DNA of 64,000 bases from Rhodobacteraceae bacterium LMO-JJ12 (GTDB lineage: Bacteria > Pseudomonadota > Alphaproteobacteria > Rhodobacterales > Rhodobacteraceae). The notes beneath the pieces are model-generated. The model worked only from the letters and a program-made list of their open reading frames with translations. It was not told the DNA's origin and made no database searches. Positions 49,677 to 59,998 of the stretch are shown in pieces (position 1 is the first letter of the stretch; each line of letters begins with the position of its first letter). The position numbers were made by a program, and so were the translations under genes. The DNA lies in the NCBI GenBank assembly GCA_021555075.1, contig JAKGBX010000001.1:2108001-2172000 (forward strand), read 5' to 3'.

Positions 49677-52352
49677 TTATCCTCCTATCACGGCTTGCGC
49701 CGCCTTGATTGCTGCATCCGCATTGGACGCATCCTTGCCGCCGCCCTGAGCCATGTCGGCCCGTCCGCCGCCGCCCTTGCCGCCAAGTTCGCCCACCGCC
49801 GCGCGCACCAGATCGACGGCAGAGAGCTTGCCTGTCAAATCGTCGGTCACGCCCGCCGCCACAGCCGCCTTGCCGCCGGCATCCGCAATCAGCAGGACCG
49901 CACCAGAACCAATACGCGACTTGTGCTCATCAATCAGCGCCGGAAGGTCTTTGCCCGAAACACCCGAAAGCACCTGCGCCAGAAAGGGCACGCCGTTCAC
50001 GTCTTGCGCCTCAACGCCACCGCCCTGCCCCGTGCCGCCCGACATGGCCAACTCGCGGCGCAGCTGCGCTACCTCGTTCTGAAGTGCCTTGCGTTCATCC
50101 AGAAGGGCTTTCACCCGTTCCGACAACTCTCCTGTCGGCGCTTTCAGCGCCCCTGCCAGATCGGCCACCAAACCGGCCTGCCGCTCAAGATATTCAAACG
50201 CCGCCGCCCCGGTCAACGCCTCAATCCGGCGAACCCCGGCACTCGATGCACTGTCCCCCAAAATAACGCAGAGCCCGATATCACCGGTCTGTTTCACATG
50301 GGTGCCGCCGCAAAGTTCGAGCGAATAGGTCTCGCCATTCGCCCCTTTGCCGGTACTCGCCTGCCCCATCGACACCACGCGCACCTCGTCTCCGTATTTC
50401 TCGCCAAAGAGCGCCTGCGCCCCAATTGCGCGCGCGTCGTCCGGTGTCATGATCCGCGTGCTCACCGGGCTGTTTTGCCGGATGAAGGCGTTCACTTCTT
50501 CCCCCACCACGCGCAACTCTTCAGGGGTGAGCCCCTTGGCGTGGCTGAAATCGAACCGCAGCCGATCCTCGGCATTGAGCGAGCCGCGCTGTGCCACATG
50601 CTCGCCCAGATGAACGCGCAACGCCTCGTGCAGAAGATGCGTCGCCGAATGGTTGGCGCGCACCTTCGAGCGACGTTTGTGATCCACCTCAAGCGACACG
50701 GTATCGCCAACCGAAAGCGTGCCCTGTTCGGGTGTCAGCTTATGCGCGATCACCTTGCCATCGGCAAACTTCTGCACATCGGTGACATGGCTCACATCAT
50801 CCATATCGTCGAGTCGGCGAACATAGCCATGATCGGCCACCTGCCCACCGCTTTCGCCGTAAAACGGAGTCTGGTTCAAAACCGCCCAGCCTTCTTCGCC
50901 CTTGGCCAACTGCTCAACCGGCGCACCATCCTTGACCAAAGCGAGAATCTGCCCTTCGGCTACTTCGGTGTCATAGCCAAGGAAATCAGTCGCCCCATGC
51001 GCATCGGCCACATCAAACCAATAGGTCGCATCCGCCGCCTCGCCCGAACCGGACCATGCGGCACGCGCCTTGGCCTTCTGTTCGGCCATCGCCGCATCAA
51101 AGCCCTCGGTATCAACCGCACGGTCTTTCTCGCGCAGCGCATCCTGCGTCAGATCAAGCGGGAAACCATAAGTATCATAAAGCTTGAACGCTGCTTCCCC
51201 GGGAAGTGCTGCACCCTCCGGCAACCCAGCCAACTCCTCATCAAGCAACTTCAGCCCGCGATCCAGCGTCGTCTTGAAGCGGGTTTCCTCCAGCTCAAGC
51301 GTCTCCTCGATCAGCGCCTGCGCGCGTCCCAACTCAGGGTATGCCGCACCCATCTGGCCAATCAATGCGGGCACCAGCTTGTGCATCACCGGGTCTTTCG
51401 ACCCCAGAAGATGTGCGTGCCGCATCGCCCGGCGCATGATCCGGCGCAAAACATATCCGCGCCCGTCATTGCTGGGCATTACCCCATCCGCAATCAGAAA
51501 GCTGGTCGAACGCAGATGATCCGCAATCACCCGATGGTGCGTCTTTCCCGGCCCGTCGGGATCGGTCGATGTCTTGTCCGCCGATGCCTCGATCAATGCG
51601 CGCATCAGGTCGGTGGCATAGTTGTCATTGGTCCCCTGAAGCAGCGCCGCAACCCGTTCGATCCCCATACCGGTATCGATCGATTGCATATCCAGCGCCT
51701 TCATCGAGCCGTCCTCAAACTGCTCGTTCTGCATGAAGACAAGGTTCCAGATTTCGACAAACCGGTCGCCATCCTCCTCAGGTGACCCCGGAGGACCGCC
51801 CCAGATATGATCGCCGTGATCAAAGAAGATTTCGGTGCAAGGCCCACAAGGCCCGGTCGGCCCCATCATCCAGAAATTATCGTTGGTCGGAATGCGAATG
51901 ATCCGCTCATCCGGCAGGCCAGCAACCTTCTTCCAGATATCAGCCGCCTCATCATCGGTATGATAGACCGTGACCAAAAGCTTCTCGGCCGGAATATCCA
52001 ATTCCTTGGTGATCAACTCCCATGCAAACGGAATTGCATCGGCCTTGAAATAATCGCCAAAGCTGAAATTTCCCAGCATTTCAAAGAAAGTATGATGCCG
52101 CGCGGTATACCCAACATTGTCGAGGTCATTGTGCTTGCCGCCCGCGCGCACACATTTCTGTGCAGATGTCGCACGTTTATAGTCGCGCGTCTCAACCCCG
52201 GTGAACAGGTTCTTGAACTGCACCATGCCCGAGTTGACGAACATCAGGGTCGGATCATTGCGCGGCACCAGCGGCGAACTTGCCACCACCTCATGATCGT
52301 TTTTCGCGAAATAGTTAAGGAAGGTCGACCGGATGTCGTTCAGACTGGGCAT
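49677..52352 (-). CDS. alaS: Alanyl-tRNA synthetase
   Basis: AlaS charges tRNA-Ala and edits mischarged Ser and Gly. The 891-residue class II synthetase has the N-terminal catalytic domain ([40 protein letters not shown]), the tRNA-recognition part, and the editing domain with zinc ligands in [10 protein letters not shown] (HxxxH) and [11 protein letters not shown]. The C-terminal C-Ala domain with a coiled coil is present. The length is normal. The ribosome binding site is weak. DUF1330 follows immediately. Confidence 0.97.
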   Translation of the reverse strand: MPSLNDIRSTFLNYFAKNDHEVVASSPLVPRNDPTLMFVNSGMVQFKNLFTGVETRDYKRATSAQKCVRAGGKHNDLDNVGYTARHHTFFEMLGNFSFGDYFKADAIPFAWELITKELDIPAEKLLVTVYHTDDEAADIWKKVAGLPDERIIRIPTNDNFWMMGPTGPCGPCTEIFFDHGDHIWGGPPGSPEEDGDRFVEIWNLVFMQNEQFEDGSMKALDMQSIDTGMGIERVAALLQGTNDNYATDLMRALIEASADKTSTDPDGPGKTHHRVIADHLRSTSFLIADGVMPSNDGRGYVLRRIMRRAMRHAHLLGSKDPVMHKLVPALIGQMGAAYPELGRAQALIEETLELEETRFKTTLDRGLKLLDEELAGLPEGAALPGEAAFKLYDTYGFPLDLTQDALREKDRAVDTEGFDAAMAEQKAKARAAWSGSGEAADATYWFDVADAHGATDFLGYDTEVAEGQILALVKDGAPVEQLAKGEEGWAVLNQTPFYGESGGQVADHGYVRRLDDMDDVSHVTDVQKFADGKVIAHKLTPEQGTLSVGDTVSLEVDHKRRSKVRANHSATHLLHEALRVHLGEHVAQRGSLNAEDRLRFDFSHAKGLTPEELRVVGEEVNAFIRQNSPVSTRIMTPDDARAIGAQALFGEKYGDEVRVVSMGQASTGKGANGETYSLELCGGTHVKQTGDIGLCVILGDSASSAGVRRIEALTGAAAFEYLERQAGLVADLAGALKAPTGELSERVKALLDERKALQNEVAQLRRELAMSGGTGQGGGVEAQDVNGVPFLAQVLSGVSGKDLPALIDEHKSRIGSGAVLLIADAGGKAAVAAGVTDDLTGKLSAVDLVRAAVGELGGKGGGGRADMAQGGGKDASNADAAIKAAQAVIGG

Positions 52353-52540
52353 GTCTCAGGGCCTCTCGCGGCATGGAAATACAGGTTGAGAAGCGGTTTA
52401 TCCCCAAGCCTTCCGGCTGTCCATGGGGGCAGGCTCCGAGCGCGGCAATCTTGCTCGCACAAGCCCCATTGCGCACACCCTTCGACACCGTTTGGATTGG
52501 GCAGCCTTTCCGAAATGGTCAGACTGCCCAAACCTTGGGT

Positions 52541-53347
52541 TCAGCTATTGCGCCGAACCCGCGCGGCGCTCTTGTCGGCAAAGGCAGCCAGCCGGGCGCG
52601 CGCATCGGGCTGGGTATTCACCACACCCGCGACAACCGCCTCGGCATAGGCCGCATCCATCGCCGACATGTTCTGCATATGGCTTACTGCTGAACAGATC
52701 GCGAAGTTCGAAAGCGGCAGGTTTTCTGCCGTCTTGCGCGCCAGTTCCAGCGCCGCATCAAAGCTCGACCCCTCAACGATATATTGTGCAAGTCCAAGGT
52801 CCACGGCCTCTTGCCCCTGATAGACCCGCCCCGTCAGGATCATGTCAATCATACGGGATTTACCCACCAGGTCGCTGACCCGGATCGTTGCGCCCCCGCC
52901 GGTAAACAACCCGCGCTGCCCCTCTGGCAACGCGAAATAGGCGGTTTGATCCATCACCCGGATATGGGCCGAGCTTGCCAGCTCCAAACCACCGCCCACA
53001 ACCGCGCCTTGCAGCGCTGCGATAATGGGAACGCCACCATATTCCATCTTGTTGAACGCTTCATGCCAACGCAGACAGACATGCATGAAATCAGCAGGGC
53101 TGCGGTCTGCGTCGTGATGCTCGATAAGGTCCAATCCGGCGCAGAAGTGATCCCCCGCTCCGGCCAGAACCACCGCTCTGACCCCGGCGCGTGGCGCGGC
53201 CGAGAAGAACTCGACCAGTTCCTCAATCGTGTCGATATCAAGCGCGTTGCGTTTCGTCGGCCGGTTCAGGGTAACAACCCAGACCCCGTCTTCATATGCT
53301 TCAAGCGCAAGGTTCTTGTAGCGCGAAATATCAATCTCGATGGTCAT
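52541..53347 (-). CDS. dmdD: Crotonase-family hydratase, candidate methylthioacryloyl-CoA hydratase DmdD
   Basis: The 268-residue crotonase fold protein has both catalytic glutamates: E122 in [11 protein letters not shown] and E142 in [10 protein letters not shown]. DmdD of Ruegeria pomeroyi (267 residues) uses Glu121 and Glu141, so the spacing agrees within one residue. DmdD hydrates methylthioacryloyl-CoA to acetaldehyde, methanethiol and CO2 in DMSP demethylation. The gene directly follows a dmdC-like dehydrogenase gene, as in R. pomeroyi. AAGGA precedes the ATG. An ordinary enoyl-CoA hydratase is the alternative. Confidence 0.68.
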   Translation of the reverse strand: MTIEIDISRYKNLALEAYEDGVWVVTLNRPTKRNALDIDTIEELVEFFSAAPRAGVRAVVLAGAGDHFCAGLDLIEHHDADRSPADFMHVCLRWHEAFNKMEYGGVPIIAALQGAVVGGGLELASSAHIRVMDQTAYFALPEGQRGLFTGGGATIRVSDLVGKSRMIDMILTGRVYQGQEAVDLGLAQYIVEGSSFDAALELARKTAENLPLSNFAICSAVSHMQNMSAMDAAYAEAVVAGVVNTQPDARARLAAFADKSAARVRRNS

Positions 53348-53469
53348 GGTCTCGTCCTTCAGGAAAAAATTTGCTCATGATCAGAGCATCTTGGTGAGTC
53401 TTGGCGAAACAGCGCCCTGCTTGTCGCAAATAGGCACGCTCCGGTGACGGGTTTGGTAGCGGCTTGTAT

Positions 53470-55239
53470 TCACAACACCGCTGACAACAGGCTCTCGCCA
53501 CCTTCCAGAATGCGCAGACGCTGGATCTCGGTCTCGGGCAGGATATGGTCGGCATAAAACCGCGCTGTGGCGATCTTTGCCGTCATGAACTCTGCATCGT
53601 TGCCACGCTCCATCGCAACTTCCGCCGCAAGAAGCGCGCGCGCCAATTGCCAACCCGACACAAGATTTCCCGCAAGCATCAGGTAAGGTACACCCGCCCC
53701 AAACGCCGCATTGGGTTCCGATTTTCCGATGCTGAGAAGGTGCTCAACGACTGCCAAAAAGGCCGCGCGCGCATCGCCAAGCCGTTTTCCAACAGCCTTT
53801 GCCGCGTCAGAGCCCTCTGCCAATGCAGTTTCCGTCTGCTCAATCAATTCCGCAAAGCGACGCGCCGCTGCCCCACCATCTCGCAATGTCTTGCGACCCA
53901 CCAGATCGTTGGCCTGTATGGCCGTGGTTCCCTCATAGATCGGCAGGATCCTGGCATCGCGATAGTGCTGCGCGGCTCCGGTTTCCTCAATGAACCCCAT
54001 TCCGCCATGAACCTGAACCCCAAGCGAGGCAACCTCGACGCCGTTCTCGGTTGAAAACCCCTTGACCAGAGGCGTCAGAAATTCCGACAGCTTCGCCGCC
54101 TCTGCCCGCTCTTGCGATGTCGGGGCATGGCGCGCGATATCCTGCCACCCGGCGGTATAGGCCGCCATCGCCCGCGCCCCCTCGGTCAGGGCGCGCATCC
54201 GCATCAACATGCGCCGCACGTCGGGATGGTGGATGATGGCAACCGCCTCGCGTGACGACCCATCGACGGGGGCACTCTGAACACGTTCTTTCGCCATCGA
54301 GAGAGCCTGCTGATAGGCGCGTTCGCCAACTGCAATCCCCTGAAGACCAACGGCGTAGCGCGCCGAATTCATCATCTCGAACATATAGCTCAGCCCGGAA
54401 TTCTCCTCGCCAATCAAAATTCCGCTGGCCCCTTCAAATTCCAAAACTGCCGTCGGGCTGGCCTTGATCCCCAGCTTATGTTCGATGCTCTGACACCGCA
54501 CCGTGTTGCGCTCGCCAAGCGTTCCGTCGTCTTTCACGAAAAACTTCGGAACAAGGAAAAGGCTGATCCCCTTCACCCCCGCCGGTGCATCCGGCGTGCG
54601 CGCCAACACCAGATGAACGATGTTCTCGCTCATGTCATGTTCGCCGTAGGTGATGAAAATCTTGGTGCCGGTGATACGATAGCTGCCATCCTCTTGCGGT
54701 TCGGCGCGGCTACGCACCAGGCTCAGGTCGCTCCCGGCTTGGGGTTCGGTCAGGTTCATTGTCCCGGTCCATTTGCCCGAAACCAGGTTTTCCAGATAGG
54801 TTGCCTTGATGTCATCCGACCCAGCCGTCAGAAGCGCTTCGATCGCACCATCCGTCAACAGCGGGCACAGCGCAAAGCTGAGATTGGCTGCGTTCAGCAT
54901 CTCGGTGCTCGCGGCCCCGACACAACGCGGCAATCCCTGACCGCCATATTCGGCCGGATGTTGCAAACTCTGCCAGCCCATTTCGGCAAACAGCGCATAG
55001 GCCTCGGCGAAACCGTCGGGCAGAATCACGCGCCCGTTCTCAAACCGCGACCCGGCAATATCGCCCACCCGGTTCAGCGGCGCAATCTCTTCGGCACAAA
55101 ACCGGCCCATTTCCTCAAGCACGGCAGATGCGTCATCCAGATCCAACGCTTCATACTGCGCCAGTGCAGCAATCTCGGGCCAACCCGAAATATGTTCGAT
55201 GTTGAAGAGCATATCTTTAACGGGTGCTTCATAGGTCAA
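53470..55239 (-). CDS. dmdC: Acyl-CoA dehydrogenase, candidate 3-methylmercaptopropionyl-CoA dehydrogenase DmdC
   Basis: This 589-residue flavoenzyme belongs to the long acyl-CoA dehydrogenase subfamily with an extra C-terminal domain, which includes DmdC. It shows LTEPQAGSDLSLVRS, ITGTKIFITYGEHDM (FAD and substrate loops) and GGMGFIEETGAAQHYRDARILPIYEGTTAIQ (active-site region). DmdC oxidises methylmercaptopropionyl-CoA to methylthioacryloyl-CoA. The assignment relies on the neighbouring dmdD-like gene and on family type, so a general acyl-CoA substrate remains possible. It is divergent from an AraC-type regulator gene 113 bases away. Confidence 0.7.
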   Translation of the reverse strand: MTYEAPVKDMLFNIEHISGWPEIAALAQYEALDLDDASAVLEEMGRFCAEEIAPLNRVGDIAGSRFENGRVILPDGFAEAYALFAEMGWQSLQHPAEYGGQGLPRCVGAASTEMLNAANLSFALCPLLTDGAIEALLTAGSDDIKATYLENLVSGKWTGTMNLTEPQAGSDLSLVRSRAEPQEDGSYRITGTKIFITYGEHDMSENIVHLVLARTPDAPAGVKGISLFLVPKFFVKDDGTLGERNTVRCQSIEHKLGIKASPTAVLEFEGASGILIGEENSGLSYMFEMMNSARYAVGLQGIAVGERAYQQALSMAKERVQSAPVDGSSREAVAIIHHPDVRRMLMRMRALTEGARAMAAYTAGWQDIARHAPTSQERAEAAKLSEFLTPLVKGFSTENGVEVASLGVQVHGGMGFIEETGAAQHYRDARILPIYEGTTAIQANDLVGRKTLRDGGAAARRFAELIEQTETALAEGSDAAKAVGKRLGDARAAFLAVVEHLLSIGKSEPNAAFGAGVPYLMLAGNLVSGWQLARALLAAEVAMERGNDAEFMTAKIATARFYADHILPETEIQRLRILEGGESLLSAVL

Positions 55240-55352
55240 TGATCAGACTCCCCAATAAGTTTCCTGTTACTGCCATTTAAACGCTCCCTTGGCGCCGGTC
55301 TATCTCTATAACAGACTCAGAACTTGCAGAAAGTGACAAAAGGTGCGGCCTG

Positions 55353-56375
55353 ATGCCTGGTATGGATGGTGAACGAAGCTCACAAACTCTCCCCACCGTT
55401 TCCCGCGCCTTTCTGGAAGATTGGCTCTCTGCCCTGCGCAGGCATTGCACACAACAAGAGCTTGCGGAATTCCTTGATCAGACCGGATTGAACAACGCGG
55501 CACAGCCCCGTGCCCGCGTCACCCACGATCAGATCGTTCGCCTCTATCAACTGGTCGCTGTGGAAACAGGCGACGAAATGATGGGGCTTTGGAGCCGGCC
55601 AATCCGCACCGGCGCGCTCAAGCATCTTTGCACCTATGTGCGCGGCGCATCCTCGCTTTCTGCGGCGCTGTTTCGCTTCACATCTTTCTGGAACCTGCTG
55701 CTTGACGATTTCGAACTCGAATTGCAGACCGAGCAGAACGCGCTGCGCGTTGTGCTGATACCGCGCGGTCCCCATGACGCACAGCGATTTGGCCACATGC
55801 TGCTGCTCAAGCTGGCGCATGGCGTCGCGTCGTGGCTGACAGGGCGCGAACTCCCCCTGCGACAGGTCAGCTTTGTGTTCGAGCGCCCCGACTTCGCCGA
55901 AGACTACGCCATCCTTTTTCCCGCTCCCGTCCGTTTCGCCCAACCGAACTCGGCGATCGAGTTTTCCGGTCACCTCGGCGATTTGCCGGTATTGCGCAGC
56001 GAAGCGGAAATGCAGGAATTCCTACAACGCGCCCCGCGCGACTGGATCTTCACCACCTACCGCGATCACGCCTTGTCGCTTCGTGTCCACGAACTGCTTT
56101 TGCTTTCGGATCGTCTGGGCTGCCGTCTGGGTGACGCAGCGGCCGCGCTGAACCTCACACCGCGCACATTGATCAGACGGCTCGAAAGCGACGGAACATC
56201 GTTTCAGGCAATCAAGGATGGTCTGCGGCGCGACATCGCAATCCGCCATCTGTCGGTCGGATCAAAGAGTATCGAGGCCATCTCGCAGGATCTCGGGTTT
56301 GCTTCTGCCGCGAACTTTCACCGCGCTTTCAAACGGTGGACAAACGTCACCCCGGCGAGTTACCGCAAGCTTTAA
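55353..56375 (+). CDS. AraC-family regulator divergent from the dmdC-like gene
   Basis: The 340-residue protein has an N-terminal AraC ligand-binding-like domain of the OruR type (about 10-210; YTRGASSLSAALFRF-like) and a C-terminal double helix-turn-helix (about 240-335; LGDAAAALNLTPRTLIRRLESDGTSF, FASAANFHRAFKRWTNVTPASYR). It is read divergently from the dmdC-like gene and probably senses a pathway metabolite and controls it. The inducer is unknown. The start at 55353 is the frame start; later Met codons cannot be excluded. Confidence 0.85.
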   Translation: MPGMDGERSSQTLPTVSRAFLEDWLSALRRHCTQQELAEFLDQTGLNNAAQPRARVTHDQIVRLYQLVAVETGDEMMGLWSRPIRTGALKHLCTYVRGASSLSAALFRFTSFWNLLLDDFELELQTEQNALRVVLIPRGPHDAQRFGHMLLLKLAHGVASWLTGRELPLRQVSFVFERPDFAEDYAILFPAPVRFAQPNSAIEFSGHLGDLPVLRSEAEMQEFLQRAPRDWIFTTYRDHALSLRVHELLLLSDRLGCRLGDAAAALNLTPRTLIRRLESDGTSFQAIKDGLRRDIAIRHLSVGSKSIEAISQDLGFASAANFHRAFKRWTNVTPASYRKL

Positions 56376-56393
56376 CACTGGATGCAACCTTGC

Positions 56394-56428
56394 CAAGACG
56401 AGAAACGCTGTTGGCATGGCTCGTCTTG
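56394..56428 (+). terminator. Inverted repeat downstream of the AraC gene
   Basis: A perfect 9-bp inverted repeat (56394-56402 with 56420-56428) with a 17-base loop lies 18 bases past the AraC-family gene stop. It is followed by TCTGGGTATTCT rather than a T-run. Confidence 0.5.
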
Positions 56429-56554
56429 TCTGGGTATTCTAAACGCGTCGGCACATGATATCCTGAAACCCGACATGCCCTGTGAAACATAGAGAGCCCG
56501 ATCATCCGAAACCCTACACCAGCATTCCGCCCTGCCCTTCGCCACGCCAAAGAG

Positions 56555-57454
56555 GTGCCCGAAGGTGATTTTCGCTTCATCGCCCTCGATGTCGAAACCG
56601 CCTGTAGCGATAGCGCCAGCATCTGTCAGATCGGTATCGCCTGTGTTCAGCCTGACAACCGCATTCAAACCTTCTCAACGTTGGTCAATCCCGACACCCG
56701 GTTCAATGCGTTCAACATCCGACTGCATGGGATCGGCCCGGATCATGTGACAGACGCGCCATTCTTTCCCGATGCGTTCGCAATGCTCTTGCCGCTCTTG
56801 TCACGCCATCACATCATCCAGCACAGCAATTTCGACAAACAGGCAATCAACGCGGCCTGCGGCGCTTGTGGCATCGAGATTCCACCGCTGCGCTGGAGCG
56901 ACAGCGTTGCAATCGCCAGACGCGCCTGGCCCGAGCTGAAGGGCAATGGCGGGCATGGCCTTGCCAACCTCAAGAAGACCCTGAATCTCGCGTTTCATCA
57001 TCACGACGCTGGCGAAGATGCCCGCGCTGCGGCCTTGGTTGTCCTGCACGCCGAAACCCGTCTTGCGCTGCCGTTCAATGACCTGATCGTGCCGTCACGC
57101 AAACCCGCCAAAAAACGATTTCCCAAAGCCGTAACGCGCACTGCGGCCGCCGACGGCCCTCTGGCCGGGTGCATCGCGGTATTCACCGGCAACCTCAGCA
57201 TCCCACGGGATCAGGCCGCAGACCTCGCCGCGGGTGTCGGAATGAACGTCAGAGCGGGTGTCACGAGCAAGACAACGCATCTTGTCGTCGGCGATCAGGA
57301 TCTATCGGTTCTGGCTGGCCACAGCAAAAGCAGCAAGCACCGCAAGGCCGAAGACATGCGCGCGCAGGGTCATCCGATTCAGATCCTTGGAGAAACCGAG
57401 TTCCTCAATCTGCTGACGAGCGCTGAAGAGACCGCATCAAAGGCGGCGCGCTGA
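56555..57454 (+). CDS. DnaQ-like exonuclease with C-terminal BRCT domain
   Basis: Residues 1-170 form a DEDDh exonuclease: FIALDVETA (first Asp and Glu), the HGIGPDHVTDAP block, QHSNFDKQAI (Asp), and HHHDAGEDARAAALV (His and Asp). Residues ~205-290 form a BRCT domain (GCIAVFTGNLSIPRDQAADLAAGVG, TTHLVVGDQDL). The same domain pair is known in other bacterial exonuclease-domain proteins, suggesting a DNA repair or proofreading role. The GTG at 56555 has AGAG directly ahead, which is too close, and the frame continues upstream without a clear start, so the true start may differ. Confidence 0.8.
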   Translation: MPEGDFRFIALDVETACSDSASICQIGIACVQPDNRIQTFSTLVNPDTRFNAFNIRLHGIGPDHVTDAPFFPDAFAMLLPLLSRHHIIQHSNFDKQAINAACGACGIEIPPLRWSDSVAIARRAWPELKGNGGHGLANLKKTLNLAFHHHDAGEDARAAALVVLHAETRLALPFNDLIVPSRKPAKKRFPKAVTRTAAADGPLAGCIAVFTGNLSIPRDQAADLAAGVGMNVRAGVTSKTTHLVVGDQDLSVLAGHSKSSKHRKAEDMRAQGHPIQILGETEFLNLLTSAEETASKAAR

Positions 57455-57481
57455 CCTGCGTCCTTGGCCATCGCTCATGCC

Positions 57482-58666
57482 TCATGCTTTAACAAACAGT
57501 TCGCGAGGCGTGGTGCAGAAACACTCATACCCTGTCTCCGTGATCCGGATCGGTTCGGTAATCTCCAACCCACCGTCATCCAGCCAGAGCGCAGGCATGA
57601 AATGAAACGTCATATCCGGCTCCAGAACGGTCTGATCGCCGCGCCGGAACGAAATCGTGCGCTCACCCCAGTCGGGCGGATAGCTGATCCCGATGGCATA
57701 GCCACACCGGCTGTCCTTCTCGAACCCCGCCTTGTTCAGCGTGGAATTGAAGGCATTGGCGATATCCTCGGCCCGGTTGCCCGGTTTGGCCTGTTCCAGC
57801 CCCGCCTCGATGGCATCAAGCACCGCCGTCTCCGCGTCGCGGTATTTCTGCGGCACCTCCCCCAGAAACAGCGTGCGCGATTGCGGGCATTGATAGCGCC
57901 GATGCGCCCCCGCAATCTCAAAAAACGTCGCCTCGCCGGTTTCCATCGGTCGGTCGTCCCATGTCAGATGCGGCGCGGTCGCATCCAATCCTGAGGGCGC
58001 CATGGGAACGATGGCGGGATAATCCCCCCAAAACCCGTCTGCGCCGCGAATACCGGTGGCATAAATCTCGGCCACCAGATCATTCTTGCGCATCCCCGGT
58101 TCGGCCACTTCAAGAATTTGCTCGTGCATCACCTCCACGATCCGCGCCGCACGCTGCATATATTCGATCTCGCGTTCGGATTTGACCGCGCGCTGCCAAT
58201 TGACCAACCCGGTCGCATCACTCAATCGCGCCTCGGGCAATTTGCGCACAAGGGTCGCATGGGCCGCAGCCGCGTAATAGTAGTTGTCCATCTCGACGCC
58301 GATCCGCGCCTTTTCCAATCCCAACTCCCCAAGCAATCCCGCCAGATCCTCCATCGGGTGCTTGTCGGGATTTTGCACATAGATGTCGTCATAGCCGCGG
58401 ATACAGTCATCATCCTCCATGAACACGGTGCGCCGCGCGCCAAGCGCATCCATACCGCGCCCCCACCAAATGGGATCTCCTTCATGCCTGAGAATAACCG
58501 CCTGATAGGTATAGAATGACCAACCGTCATACCCCGAAAGCCACGATATATTGGAAGGATCAGACACCACGATCGCTTCCAACCCCTTGGCAGTCATCGC
58601 CTTGCGAGTTTTTTCGATCCGCCGCCCATATTCGCCGCTGGTGAAATTTGCCTGAAAAGTCGTCAT
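57482..58666 (-). CDS. eutD: Ectoine hydrolase EutD (DoeA)
   Basis: EutD/DoeA opens the ectoine ring to N-acetyl-diaminobutyrate, the first step of ectoine breakdown. The 394-residue protein is an M24-type pita-bread protein with the DoeA pattern WLSGYDGWSFYTYQAV near the N-terminus and FFEIAGAHRRYQCPQSRT in the C-terminal domain. At that site the metal-binding Asp pair of aminopeptidase-P-type M24 enzymes is replaced, as in creatinase-type members. The ATG at 58666 has GGGCAGGG ahead. It lies directly after eutA, without the usual eutB and eutC in between. Confidence 0.9.
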   Translation of the reverse strand: MTTFQANFTSGEYGRRIEKTRKAMTAKGLEAIVVSDPSNISWLSGYDGWSFYTYQAVILRHEGDPIWWGRGMDALGARRTVFMEDDDCIRGYDDIYVQNPDKHPMEDLAGLLGELGLEKARIGVEMDNYYYAAAAHATLVRKLPEARLSDATGLVNWQRAVKSEREIEYMQRAARIVEVMHEQILEVAEPGMRKNDLVAEIYATGIRGADGFWGDYPAIVPMAPSGLDATAPHLTWDDRPMETGEATFFEIAGAHRRYQCPQSRTLFLGEVPQKYRDAETAVLDAIEAGLEQAKPGNRAEDIANAFNSTLNKAGFEKDSRCGYAIGISYPPDWGERTISFRRGDQTVLEPDMTFHFMPALWLDDGGLEITEPIRITETGYECFCTTPRELFVKA

Positions 58667-58723
58667 TCCCTGCCCCTTGCCGTTATCCCGGTTCCACACC
58701 AAACAGAGGTTTGGCGCCGCCCC

Positions 58724-59521
58724 TCACACCTTTATCCCACCAGCAAACTCTGCCGGCATGTCGCACCCCAACAACCGCCCGAAACCAACCGGGCATCCCT
58801 TCAGCCCCGCCATCCGTCCAAGCGCCCAGCATAGTGCCTGATTGGACGTCACCACAGGTTTGCCCAGCCGGGCTTCTATCCGGTCAATCACATCCACACC
58901 ACGCATCGCAGTGCACGACAAAAACAGCGCCTCGACCTCGGGACCATCCAAAGCACAGGCTGCCTCGATCATGCTCGTGTCATCAATACGCGCCATATCG
59001 CGATCATCCTCAAGTGCAAAACACGCACTTCGCACGACATCCAGCCCCTGCGCACAAAGATAGCGCGCCATCGGCTCGGTCGTTTCCTCAAGATATGGGG
59101 TCAACAACGCAACCCGCCGCGCACCAAGGGCGCCGAGCCCGGCCAGCGCGGCAAATGACGGCGTGATCACGCGAACCCCCGGCAGGCTGCTCTGAATAGC
59201 TTCGGCCACCGCCCTGTTGCCGATCGTGACCGAGGCAGAGGTGCAGGCAAACGCCACCACCGAAAGCTCGGCCCCCGGCACGAGCAACCCGGCAGTGCGC
59301 GCCAGATCCGGCGCCATCGCACAGAGTCTTTCGGGCGTCGTCGGATTTTCAAACCCGATCCGCGCCACATGCAAAACGGCGCGATCCGCGTCAATCAGTC
59401 GTGCCGCATCCCCTTCAAACACCAGATCGGTCGAGAGCAGAATCGCTCCCAACCGCACCGGTCCCTCATCGGCTGGGCGCAAACGGCTAGCAAAAATTTC
59501 GGTTTGCGCGGATGTCGTCAC
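58724..59521 (-). CDS. eutA: Ectoine utilisation protein EutA
   Basis: EutA is an Asp/Glu-racemase-like protein of ectoine use. The 265-residue protein has the paired cysteines expected of the fold, VVAFACTSASVTIG and ALFLSCTAMRG. The precise reaction is not settled. The GTG at 59521 has GAGAGG nearby and lies 16 bases past the usp stop; the frame start at 59623 would overlap usp. In Ruegeria pomeroyi eutA is followed by eutB and eutC; here eutD comes next. Confidence 0.85.
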   Translation of the reverse strand: MTTSAQTEIFASRLRPADEGPVRLGAILLSTDLVFEGDAARLIDADRAVLHVARIGFENPTTPERLCAMAPDLARTAGLLVPGAELSVVAFACTSASVTIGNRAVAEAIQSSLPGVRVITPSFAALAGLGALGARRVALLTPYLEETTEPMARYLCAQGLDVVRSACFALEDDRDMARIDDTSMIEAACALDGPEVEALFLSCTAMRGVDVIDRIEARLGKPVVTSNQALCWALGRMAGLKGCPVGFGRLLGCDMPAEFAGGIKV

Positions 59522-59537
59522 ATCCACCTCTCGCCCG

Positions 59538-59978
59538 TCAGACAACAAGAACGGGGCATTTCGACAGCCCCGTAACCTTGTGCGACACGCTGCCCAGAAG
59601 ATAGCCGTCACCGGACGATCCAAGCCCCCGGCTTCCCAGAATGATCAGATCAACCTCATGCTTGCCCGCAAATTCATGGATCGCCCGCGCCGGGCGACCC
59701 GAGCGCACAAACGCACGCACGCTCTCAACGCCCGCCTCGCGCAGCAACGTTTTGCCATGTTCGGCAATGCCGCTGGCATGTTCGCGCATCGCATCATCAA
59801 TCCTCCCCGGATCACTGACGCGCACCATCGACAGCGACGCCTCCAGCATCGAATGGTGACGATAGACGGTCAGCAAACTGACTTTTGCACCCGTCAGCTT
59901 GGCCATTTGCGCGGCCTTGTCCAATGCGCGATCGGCATTTTTCGACCCGTCATAAGGCGCAAGAATATGGGTAAACAT
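59538..59978 (-). CDS. usp: Universal stress protein of the ectoine uptake operon
   Basis: This 146-residue UspA-type protein has HILAPYDGSKNADRAL at the N-terminus and the ATP-binding GSRGLGSSGDGYLLGSVS (G-x2-G-x9-G(S/T) type) near the C-terminus. TRAP-linked Usp proteins such as TeaD bind ATP and adjust transporter activity. The ATG at 59978 has GGGAGGAG ahead; an ATG at 60002 overlaps the uehC stop and may be a coupling start. The position between uehC and eutA matches the R. pomeroyi operon. Confidence 0.88.
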   Translation of the reverse strand: MFTHILAPYDGSKNADRALDKAAQMAKLTGAKVSLLTVYRHHSMLEASLSMVRVSDPGRIDDAMREHASGIAEHGKTLLREAGVESVRAFVRSGRPARAIHEFAGKHEVDLIILGSRGLGSSGDGYLLGSVSHKVTGLSKCPVLVV

Positions 59979-59998
59979 GCGGGGCTCCTCCCTGGGGG

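Noticed and set aside
49695-51785. 696-codon plus-strand frame opposite alaS
   Set aside because: It is a shadow of a conserved gene with shadow-type composition.
58667-58723. Remnants of eutB or eutC between eutA and eutD
   Set aside because: The gap is only 57 bases and shows no coding similarity, so the genes are absent rather than decayed here.
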